A stretch of 5,767 nucleotides of DNA from DATBIS01 sp036556805 (GTDB taxonomy: Bacteria; Actinomycetota; UBA4738; HRBIN12), in NCBI GenBank assembly GCA_036556805.1, contig DATBIS010000100.1:1-5767 (forward strand). The letters are read 5' to 3'. The position numbers were made by a program, and so were the translations under genes. Below are positions 1 to 5,416 of this stretch, one piece after another; position 1 is the stretch's first letter, and each line of letters opens with the position of its first letter. Under the pieces are notes generated by a model, which did not search any database, was not told the origin of the DNA, and worked only from the letters and a program-made list of their open reading frames with translations.

Positions 1-486
1 CGAGAGCGGCTCGTCCATCAGGAACGCCTGCGGCTCGCGCACGAGCGCGCGCCCCAGCGCGACGCGCTGCCGCTGGCCGCCCGAGAGCGCGCGCGGAGTC
101 CGGTCGAGCAAACCCTCGATGCCCAGCATCTCGGCGGCGCGCCGGACACGCCGTTCGATCTCCTCCTTCTGCATCTTTCGCATCCGCAGGCTGAACGCGA
201 GGTTCCTCTCGACGGTCATCTGCGGGTACAGCGCGTAGTCCTGGAACACCATCGCGACGTCCCGGTCGCGCGGCGCGAGCCGGTCGACGACGCGCTCCCC
301 CACCCGGATCGAGCCCTCCGAGATCGACTCGAGGCCCGCCACCAACCGCAGCGCCGTGGTCTTGCCCGAGCCGGACGGACCCACGAGCACCATGAACTCG
401 CCGTCCTCGATCTCGAGCGAGAGGTCCTTCAGCGCCTCGACCTCGCCGAACCGCTTCGAGACCTCGTCGAACGCGACGCGCGCCAT
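1..486 (-). CDS. Sugar ABC transporter ATPase, MsiK/UgpC/MalK family (3' part outside window)
   Basis: This is the nucleotide-binding subunit that powers a carbohydrate importer from the cytoplasmic face of the membrane. The first 162 codons are present. Walker A is GPSGSGKT at residues 36-43, the Q-loop glutamine is Q82 (VFQDYALYPQMTV), the ABC signature is LSGGQRQRV at 134-142, and Walker B is FLMDEP at 155-160 with D158 and the catalytic E159. The window ends just after the D-loop begins, so the H-loop and the C-terminal regulatory domain typical of this roughly 350-380-residue family cannot be seen. The ATG start overlaps the upstream permease stop as TGATG, with a weak GAAGGG just upstream, which suggests translational coupling. 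Sequence and position both mark it as the ATPase of the importer encoded by the three preceding genes. The family is certain; the transported sugar is inferred from context. Confidence 0.95.
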   Translation of the reverse strand, partial: MARVAFDEVSKRFGEVEALKDLSLEIEDGEFMVLVGPSGSGKTTALRLVAGLESISEGSIRVGERVVDRLAPRDRDVAMVFQDYALYPQMTVERNLAFSLRMRKMQKEEIERRVRRAAEMLGIEGLLDRTPRALSGGQRQRVALGRALVREPQAFLMDEPLS

Positions 487-1316
487 CAGCCCTTCACCGC
501 CCCGGTGAGGACGCCCCGCATGAACTCGCGCTGGAACACGACGAACACGATCAGGATCGGGATCGCGACGATCACCGCGCCGGCCGACACGAGCGCGACG
601 TCGGTCGTGAACCGCCCGGAGAAGCTCGCGAGGCCGGCCGGCGCGGTGGGGTGGTTCACCGTGAACACCAGCGCGAGGAAGAACTCGTTCCAGCTGTCGG
701 CGAACGCGAGCACCGCGAGCGTGAGGATCGCCGGCTTCGCGAACGGCACCATGATCTCCCAGAGCGTCCTCCAGCTCGAGGCGCCGTCGATGCGCGCCGC
801 CTCCAGGAGCGACGGCGGCGCGGAGAGGAACGCCGCGCGCATCCAGAAGATGCCGAACGCGAGCTCGCCCGAGACCTCCAGCAGGATCAGCGCCCAGTAC
901 GTGTCGAGCAGGCCCAGGGCGTGCACGTCGTAGTACAGGGGCACGATCGTGGCCTCGGTGGGGATGATCAATCCCAGGATGAACAGGTAGAAGATCGTCC
1001 TGGAGAAGCGGAACCGCATCGTCGCGAACGCGTAGCCCGCGATCACCGAGAGCGCCACCGATGCCGGCACCATGATCGCGCCGACGATGAGGCTCGTCGT
1101 GAAGCTCGCGCCGAACCTCCCCTGGTTCCACGCGTCCACGTAGTTGTGCCACGCGAACGTGGGCGGCAGCGCGAAGCCGGACGGCGCGCTCGCCGGGCCC
1201 TGCGGGTAGAGGCTCGCGAGCACGACGCCCACCAGCGGGTAGATCGCGATCATCGAGCACGCCACGATCAGCGCGTAGTTCAGCGTGACCTGCAGGCGCG
1301 AGGTTGCGGTGTTCAC
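486..1316 (-). CDS. Carbohydrate ABC transporter permease, MalG/UgpE type
   Basis: This is the second inner-membrane permease of the importer, 276 residues, a normal length for the MalG/UgpE group. Hydrophobic stretches near residues 12-36, 71-96, 107-128, 140-162, 194-215 and 242-262 give the expected six membrane segments. The cytoplasmic EAA loop that docks on the ATPase is EAARIDGASSWRTLWEIMVP at 172-191. The C-terminus QREFMRGVLTGAVKG matches the family's usual ending. I chose the GTG at 1316 because the protein similarity begins there, it overlaps the upstream permease stop as GTGA, and GAGGGG lies 7 nt upstream. The frame stays open back to about 2078, but those extra codons are the shadow of the other permease in another phase. 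Expression is probably coupled to the gene before it. Function is secure at family level; substrate is inferred. Confidence 0.95.
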   Translation of the reverse strand: MNTATSRLQVTLNYALIVACSMIAIYPLVGVVLASLYPQGPASAPSGFALPPTFAWHNYVDAWNQGRFGASFTTSLIVGAIMVPASVALSVIAGYAFATMRFRFSRTIFYLFILGLIIPTEATIVPLYYDVHALGLLDTYWALILLEVSGELAFGIFWMRAAFLSAPPSLLEAARIDGASSWRTLWEIMVPFAKPAILTLAVLAFADSWNEFFLALVFTVNHPTAPAGLASFSGRFTTDVALVSAGAVIVAIPILIVFVVFQREFMRGVLTGAVKG

Positions 1317-2281
1317 CGCTCGGCCCCTCGCTCCATCAGGCGGTTGATGCCGTAGGCGACCGCGAACACGATCAGCATGAGCATGATCCCGAGCGCGGCG
1401 GCCGAGCCGACCTGGCCGGTCTGGAACATCCTGCGCCACACGAGATACGCGGGCACCGTCGTCGCCGTGCCCGGACCCCCGGCGGTCATCACGTAGATCT
1501 CGTCGAACGTGCCGAGCGTGCCCACCACCGTGAGCACGAGCACCACCTGCAGCTCGTACCGCAGCCCGGGGAGCGTGACCGCGAAGAACTCGTGGAACGC
1601 GTTCGCGCCGTCCACGCGCGCCGCCTCGTAGAGGCTCGAGGGGATCTTCATCACTCCGGCGAGGAACAGGATCAGGCAGAAGCCGAACTGCCCCCACAGG
1701 CCGAACACGCCGACCGCGGGAAGGGCGGTGTTGAAGTCGCCGAGCCAGCCCGCCGACGGGATGAGCCCGCCCAGACCCACGGCCTTGAAGACGGCGTTCA
1801 GCGGGCCGTGCGTGTCGTAGATCCAGTTCCACGCCACCGCGGTCACGACGTCGGTGATCACGAGCGGCAGGAACAACAGCAGGCGGAAGAACGTGAGCCC
1901 GCGGATCCGGATGCGAGAGAGCACCGCGGCGAGGAACAGGCCGATCACGATCGGCAGGAAGGCGTAGAAGATCATCAGGATCAGCACGTGCACGTACCCG
2001 GTGCGGATCTCGGCCTCCGTGAAGAACTCCTTGTAGTTCGCGAGCCCCGCCCACGTGCCGTCGGTGATGCCGTCCCAATGGAAGAACGAGTCGTTCACGC
2101 CCTGCGCGAGCGGCACGAGGTTGAACGCCGCGTAGAGAAGGAACGCCGGCAGGATGTAGAGGTAGCCGAGCCGCCGCGACTCCCCCGGGAGCGGCTCGAA
2201 GCGCTCGCGCCGTCGGCGGGTTCCGACCGCGACCGCGGGGCTCGGGATCGCCGGCGCCTGCTGCCCGAGGTCCCGGATCAC
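1313..2281 (-). CDS. Carbohydrate ABC transporter permease, MalF/UgpA type
   Basis: This is the first inner-membrane permease of the importer, 322 residues. It has an Arg-rich cytoplasmic N-terminus (residues 21-38) followed by a hydrophobic segment at about 39-60, then further segments near 97-122, 130-152, 188-212, 244-266 and 292-312. The EAA loop that contacts the ATPase is EAARVDGANAFHEFFAVTLP at 219-238. The stretch VMTAGGPGTATT at 264-275 corresponds to the TGGP-type motif after the EAA loop in the MalF/UgpA group. The start is a GTG that overlaps the binding-protein stop as GTGA, with AGGAG 8 nt upstream. There is no gap or terminator-like hairpin between the binding protein and this gene, so the importer subunits look tightly co-translated. 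It should pair with the downstream MalG-type permease. Confidence 0.95.
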   Translation of the reverse strand: MIRDLGQQAPAIPSPAVAVGTRRRRERFEPLPGESRRLGYLYILPAFLLYAAFNLVPLAQGVNDSFFHWDGITDGTWAGLANYKEFFTEAEIRTGYVHVLILMIFYAFLPIVIGLFLAAVLSRIRIRGLTFFRLLLFLPLVITDVVTAVAWNWIYDTHGPLNAVFKAVGLGGLIPSAGWLGDFNTALPAVGVFGLWGQFGFCLILFLAGVMKIPSSLYEAARVDGANAFHEFFAVTLPGLRYELQVVLVLTVVGTLGTFDEIYVMTAGGPGTATTVPAYLVWRRMFQTGQVGSAAALGIMLMLIVFAVAYGINRLMERGAER

Positions 2282-3681
2282 GGCCGCGACTCCTGGAACT
2301 CCGCGTAGTCGTCCTGCACCTTCGCGACGAACTCCTGGGGTGTGAGGCGCTCGGCCATGAGCTCCTGGATCGAGGCGGAGAGCGTGTCGTAGAAGGTCGG
2401 CGTCGCCCAGTCCTCGTACGGGACGACGCCGTTGGCCTTCGCGACGGCGTTCGCGGCCCCCACGACGTCGGCGAGCAGCGTGCCGGGCTCGACCTCGGCG
2501 GACGTGTCGCCGGTGGAGAGCGGCAGCTGCCCGACGCGAAGCAGCAGCGAGGTCGCGTGGTCGTTCGTCATGAAGTCGATGTACGCGGCCGCGGCGTCGG
2601 GGTGCTGCGATCCGACGGTGATCGAGAGGGGGAAGCCGGCGCCGCCGGTCGAGACCGGCGGGTCGCCCGCCTCCATCGGCGGCATCGGGAAGAACCCGAA
2701 GTCGGCGTTGTCGGCGCCGAGGTCGGCGACGATCCAGTTGCCGGTGATCATGAACAGGCCCTCGCCCTTCGCGAAGTTCGCGATGGAAGTCTCGTACCCG
2801 GTGCCGCCGAAGCCGGGCGTGAAGTAGCCGGCCTTCGCCCAGTCCTGGAGCGTCGCGGCCGCCTGCACGTTCTCGGGCGTGTCGAAGGACGGGTTCACGG
2901 CGCGGTCGCCGAAGATGAAGTCGGTGAGGTCTTGGGGAGCCGCCATCTGATCCTGGATCATCACGAACTCGTGGATGCCCGGGAACGCGGCGTTGTTCGC
3001 GAACTGGATCGGCACCTCACCGGCCGACTTCGCGGTCGCGAGCGCTTGCTCGAACGCCGCGAACGTCGTGGGGACGGTGAGCCCGAGGGCCGCGAGCTTC
3101 TGCTTGTTGTAGTACACGCCGAGGATCTCGCCGAGGCTCGTGTACCCGAAGAGGTTGCCGGTTCCGAACTCGCGCCCGTCGGGCGTCCAGCTGCTCACGG
3201 CGCGCACGGCGGCCGGCACGCGGTCGATCCAGCCGTACGCCTCGGCGTAGTTGTCGAGGGGCAGCAGCAGGCCGGCGCGCACGAGGCCGCCCATGTCGGG
3301 CCAGCCCTGGTTCGCCTCGACGATGTCGGGCGCGTTCGGGCCGGAGACGGCGAGCTTCAGGAGCGTCTTGAGCTCGCCGAAGTCGACGTTCACGCGGTCG
3401 ATCGTGACGTTCGGGTAGTGCTGTTCGAACTCGGCGTTGAGGCGGTCCCACACCTTGCTCACCTGGCCCGTCTCCTGGTCCCAGACCGTGAGCGTGACGG
3501 GGCCGGAGTCGGGGACGCCGGTGGTGGCGGGGGGCGGCGGGACGGTGACGGGCTCACCACCGATGCCCTGGGGCGTGCACGCGCCTCCGAGGAGCGTAAG
3601 GAGGGCGGCGAGGGCGAGGTGGACCCGGGGGACCCGAACCTTCTCCCGCAGGCCTCCGACAGGTTCCCGTCGCTTGATCAA
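2278..3681 (-). CDS. Extracellular sugar-binding lipoprotein of the ABC importer (family 1 solute-binding protein)
   Basis: This captures the sugar outside the cell and delivers it to the two permeases. With the TTG start used here it has 467 residues. A hydrophobic signal (VHLALAALLTLL) ends in the lipobox LGGAC with lipidated Cys at residue 35 (codon 3579-3577), followed by a Pro/Thr-rich tether and the mature domain starting at VTLTVWDQ (about 62-69). Family features include GVYYNKQKLAALGLTVPTTF (188-207) and GEGLFMITGNW (306-316). The start is uncertain. In-frame alternatives are TTG at 3792, GTG at 3732 (GAGAAGGG 10 nt upstream, but a 51-residue leader before the Cys) and a rare CTG at 3651 giving a compact 24-residue signal. 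I prefer 3681 on signal-peptide length. No ATG is available, and the chosen codon lies in a 42-bp dyad. The first gene of the leftward operon; it overlaps the next gene by 4 bases. The ligand is unknown, probably an amino sugar or oligosaccharide from context. Confidence 0.9.
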   Translation of the reverse strand: MIKRREPVGGLREKVRVPRVHLALAALLTLLGGACTPQGIGGEPVTVPPPPATTGVPDSGPVTLTVWDQETGQVSKVWDRLNAEFEQHYPNVTIDRVNVDFGELKTLLKLAVSGPNAPDIVEANQGWPDMGGLVRAGLLLPLDNYAEAYGWIDRVPAAVRAVSSWTPDGREFGTGNLFGYTSLGEILGVYYNKQKLAALGLTVPTTFAAFEQALATAKSAGEVPIQFANNAAFPGIHEFVMIQDQMAAPQDLTDFIFGDRAVNPSFDTPENVQAAATLQDWAKAGYFTPGFGGTGYETSIANFAKGEGLFMITGNWIVADLGADNADFGFFPMPPMEAGDPPVSTGGAGFPLSITVGSQHPDAAAAYIDFMTNDHATSLLLRVGQLPLSTGDTSAEVEPGTLLADVVGAANAVAKANGVVPYEDWATPTFYDTLSASIQELMAERLTPQEFVAKVQDDYAEFQESRP

Positions 3682-3698
3682 CCGACAGGAGCCTGTCG
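3657..3698. promoter_or_regulatory. 42-bp nested dyad holding two inverted repeats and a central TTGATCAA
   Basis: Two inverted repeats with 2-nt centres sit side by side: CGACAGG-TT-CCCGTCG (3657-3672, one mismatch) and CGACAGG-AG-CCTGTCG (3683-3698, perfect 7-bp arms). Between them TTGATCAA (3674-3681) is a perfect palindrome whose centre, 3677.5, lies exactly midway between the two repeat centres (3664.5 and 3690.5). Folded about that point, 18 of 21 base pairs match. It overlaps the likely start codon of the sugar-binding protein. It could be an operator for two dimers, or an RNA structure at the start of the leftward transcript. No T-run follows on either strand, so it is unlikely to be an intrinsic terminator. 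The structure is directly visible; its role is inferred. Confidence 0.65.
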
Positions 3699-3710
3699 AG
3701 GGGGCGCGCG

Positions 3711-3738
3711 ACGACTGCCGAGGTCGCCTCACGACTGC
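3711..3738 (+). repeat. Direct repeat ACGACTGC, two copies 20 bp apart
   Basis: ACGACTGC occurs at 3711-3718 and again at 3731-3738, an exact 8-bp repeat with a 20-bp period, close to two helical turns. Each copy begins with the same ACGAC/CGAC half-site found in the four inverted repeats on either side. They may be isolated half-sites for the same DNA-binding protein or decayed copies. The second copy overlaps the alternative GTG start of the binding protein. Function is inferred only. Confidence 0.35.
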
Positions 3739-3759
3739 TCGACCCTTCTCGCGCGGGAT

Positions 3760-3779
3760 GACGACAACTCGTTGTCGTC
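3760..3779. promoter_or_regulatory. Perfect inverted repeat, candidate operator
   Basis: GACGACAAC-TC-GTTGTCGTC is a perfect inverted repeat with 9-bp arms and a 2-nt centre. It is the strongest dyad in the divergent region. Its even length and short centre fit a homodimeric repressor site. It shares its core GACAAC-NN-GTTGTC with the repeat centred 25 bp to the right, and its outer CGAC...GTCG with the two repeats at 3657-3698. The GntR-family regulator encoded next door is the natural candidate to bind it, but the sequence differs from the known DasR/NagR-type site (TGGTCTAGACCA-like). Confidence 0.6.
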
Positions 3780-3787
3780 TGCCGAGT

Positions 3788-3801
3788 GACAACAGGTTGT
3801 C
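3788..3801. promoter_or_regulatory. Second GACAAC-NN-GTTGTC inverted repeat, candidate operator
   Basis: GACAAC-AG-GTTGTC is a perfect 6-bp-arm inverted repeat with a 2-nt centre and the same core as the repeat at 3760-3779. The centre-to-centre distance is 25 bp, close to the 26 bp between the two repeats at 3657-3698, so the region reads as two pairs of sites. On the minus strand its right arm includes TTGTCA, a fair -35-like hexamer, but no convincing -10 follows at 16-18 nt. This could therefore be operator, promoter-proximal site, or both. Confidence 0.55.
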
Positions 3802-3880
3802 GAGACGCCGCGCGAGAACCGCCCAAGGTGCGATGGGGCCGATGCTAGGTCGGCGTGCGTGGGCGAGTCAAGCCACGGAC

Positions 3881-3918
3881 TATGATCGGTTCTCTCCGGC
3901 CTGCGATCGGTCTATCAT
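3881..3918 (+). promoter_or_regulatory. Candidate promoter region of the regulator operon with repeated GATCGGT
   Basis: TATGAT at 3881-3886 is a good -10 hexamer, and TATCAT at 3913-3918 is another. Neither has a strong -35; TTCTCT at 3890-3895, 17 nt before the second, matches TTGACA at three of six positions. If TATCAT is used, transcription would start at about 3925, next to the ATG at 3926, giving a leaderless message; this would fit the absence of any Shine-Dalgarno sequence. GATCGGT occurs at 3884-3890 and 3905-3911, a 7-bp direct repeat with a 21-bp period, and GGTCTA at 3909-3914 resembles one half of a DasR-type site. This is a weak prediction. Confidence 0.35.
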
Positions 3919-4675
3919 GGCGCGCATGGCGACCACGACCGACGAGGAGCGCCCGCTCGACCGCCTGCAGCTTCGGTACGAGTACGTCGTCGAGCAGCTT
4001 GCCGGTGAGATCGAACGCGATCGCCGGCCGGCCGGCTCGAGGCTTCCGCCGGAACGGGCTCTCGCCGAGCACTTCGGCGTGAGCCGCGTGACGCTCCGGC
4101 GCGCGCTCGAGGAGCTCGCGCGGGTCGGCATCGTCGCGCGCTCGGGTTCGCGATGGGTCGTGGCGTCGCCGGCGATCGGCGAGCCGCCGAACGTCCTGAT
4201 GAGCTTCTCGGAGATGGCGGCCTCGCGCGGGCTGCGACCCGGCGCGCGAGTCCTGGAGCGTCAGGTGAGGCCCGCGACGATCGAGGAGGCCGAGGCCCTG
4301 GGGCTCGCCCCGGGCGCGCCGCTGCTCGAGCTCGAGCGTTTGCGCTCGATGGACGACGTGCCGATCATGATCGACCGAACGCGCATCCCGCTGTCGCTCG
4401 CGCCCGGTCTCGACGACCTCGACCTCGAAAGCACGTCGCTCTACGTCGTGCTCGAGGATCGGTTCGGCTTGCGGCCGTCGCGCGCGCGCTTCACCGTGGA
4501 CGCGATCGCCGCCGACCCGCGGCGAGCGAAGCTGCTCGGACTCGAGCCGGGCCAGCCGCTGCTGCGCTGTCAGCAGCAGACCGAGGATGAGTCCGGACGC
4601 CCGATCGAGCTCTGCGAGATGGTGTACCGCGGCGACCGGTACCGGTTCCACGCGACGCTGCAGCGAGGTGTCTGA
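3917..4675 (+). CDS. GntR-family transcriptional regulator, HutC subfamily (UTRA domain)
   Basis: This is a DNA-binding regulator that likely controls the two divergent sugar operons. It has 252 residues from ATG 3917, or 249 from ATG 3926; neither start has a ribosome binding site. The winged helix is at about 20-83 with the hallmark core SRLPPERALAEHFGVSRVTLRRALEELARVGIV (41-73). The UTRA ligand domain follows from about 93 to 246, with landmarks ERLRSMDDVPIMIDRTRIPLSLAPGL (140-164) and the closing MVYRGDRYRFHATL. In HutC/NagR/DasR relatives this domain binds small effectors, often amino-sugar phosphates; linkage to a NagB gene supports glucosamine-6-P or N-acetylglucosamine-6-P here, as inference. 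Its stop overlaps the next ATG as TGATG, so regulator and enzyme are co-expressed and it may autoregulate. The inverted repeats just upstream are candidate targets. Confidence 0.93.
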   Translation: MARMATTTDEERPLDRLQLRYEYVVEQLAGEIERDRRPAGSRLPPERALAEHFGVSRVTLRRALEELARVGIVARSGSRWVVASPAIGEPPNVLMSFSEMAASRGLRPGARVLERQVRPATIEEAEALGLAPGAPLLELERLRSMDDVPIMIDRTRIPLSLAPGLDDLDLESTSLYVVLEDRFGLRPSRARFTVDAIAADPRRAKLLGLEPGQPLLRCQQQTEDESGRPIELCEMVYRGDRYRFHATLQRGV

Positions 4676-5409
4676 TGGGCGGCCCCCGCGTGCTGGTCGT
4701 GGACGATGCCGACGAGCTCGGTCGCGTGGCCGCCGATCTCGTGTCGGACACGATCGCGCTGGCGCCCGCCGCGTCGGTGATTCCCGCGACCGGACGAACG
4801 CCGATGAAGCTGTACGCCTACCTCGCGGCGCGCCGCGACGCCGGCCTGCTCGATACCTCCGAGGTCATCGCGGTGCAGCTCGACGAGTACCTGGGTCTCG
4901 CGGACGGCGACCGCCGCTCGCTGTTCGGCTGGATGGAGCGGAGCTTCCTCGAGCCTCTCGGCATCACGGGCGAGCGCGTGATCCGGCTGCCGCTCGACGG
5001 CGACCTCGACGACGCATGCGCGGCGTACGACCGGGACCGGGACGTGCGCGGCCCGGTCGATCTCGCGATCCTCGGGATCGGCGAGAACGGGCACCTCGGG
5101 TTCAACGAGCCGCCCTGTGGGCCCGATGCCGTCACGCGGCCGGTGGTGCTCACGCCCACGACGATCTCGGCGAACGCCGGCTACTGGGGCAGCGGGGCCG
5201 ACGTGCCCACGCGCGCCGTCACGATGGGGATGCGGCACCTGCTCGCCGCGCGCACGATCCTGCTGCTGGTGTCCGGCAGGAGCAAGCGCCGGATCGTGCA
5301 CCGCGCGCTCGAAGACGACATCGGGCCCGACGTCCCCGCGTCGTTCCTTCGCGAGGCCGAGGGAGACGTGACGGTGGTCGTCGACCGCGCAGCGTGGGGC
5401 GCAGAATGA
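4675..5409 (+). CDS. nagB: Glucosamine-6-phosphate deaminase (NagB family)
   Basis: A cytoplasmic enzyme expected to convert glucosamine-6-phosphate to fructose-6-phosphate and ammonia, feeding amino sugars into glycolysis. Its 244 residues match the short form of the family; E. coli NagB is longer. The phosphate loop is PATGRTP (37-43). The catalytic-base motif is QLDEYLGL with D70 and E71. The active-site loop is GIGENGHLGFNEP (134-146), with H140 and E145 matching E. coli H143 and E148, and Asn138 at the D141 position, as in many Gram-positive members. K204 in SGRSKRR matches the phosphate-binding lysine. One oddity: SANAGYW (165-171) has Gly169 where E. coli NagB has Arg172 (NSRFF). The ATG overlaps the regulator's stop and has GAGG 6 nt upstream. 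A related sugar-phosphate isomerase role is possible because of that substitution. Confidence 0.85.
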   Translation: MGGPRVLVVDDADELGRVAADLVSDTIALAPAASVIPATGRTPMKLYAYLAARRDAGLLDTSEVIAVQLDEYLGLADGDRRSLFGWMERSFLEPLGITGERVIRLPLDGDLDDACAAYDRDRDVRGPVDLAILGIGENGHLGFNEPPCGPDAVTRPVVLTPTTISANAGYWGSGADVPTRAVTMGMRHLLAARTILLLVSGRSKRRIVHRALEDDIGPDVPASFLREAEGDVTVVVDRAAWGAE

Positions 5410-5416
5410 CCACGGC

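Noticed and set aside
1317..2078. The permease 2 reading frame stays open 254 codons upstream of its GTG, giving a 530-residue ORF.
   Set aside because: The extra part is Arg/His/Pro-rich, lacks membrane segments and lies over the well-supported MalF-type permease in another phase. It is a GC-rich shadow, not a fusion.
1304..2308. A 334-codon plus-strand open frame opposite permease 1.
   Set aside because: It is rich in Arg, His and Glu with no recognisable domain, and the opposite strand encodes a clear permease with an EAA loop.
3683..3698. The inverted repeat as a transcription terminator.
   Set aside because: No T-run follows on either strand, and it lies at the 5' end of both operons, where a simple terminator is not expected.
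2557..3789. A 410-codon open frame on the plus strand opposite the binding protein.
   Set aside because: Its low-complexity Arg/Glu/Gly/Val composition is typical of antisense shadows in high-GC DNA. The minus-strand gene has a signal peptide, lipobox and family motifs.
3788..3801. GACAAC-AG-GTTGTC as a LexA/SOS box.
   Set aside because: The actinobacterial LexA box has GAAC-N4-GTTC. The bases here do not match, and no DNA-repair gene is nearby.
3657..3801. The four repeats as a CRISPR array.
   Set aside because: The repeats are short, differ in sequence and are unevenly spaced, and no cas gene is present.
3437..3916. The regulator's frame is open 160 codons upstream of ATG 3917.
   Set aside because: The upstream part runs antisense through the binding-protein start and the inverted repeats and has no domain. 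GntR proteins normally begin about 10-20 residues before the winged helix, as they do from 3917 or 3926.
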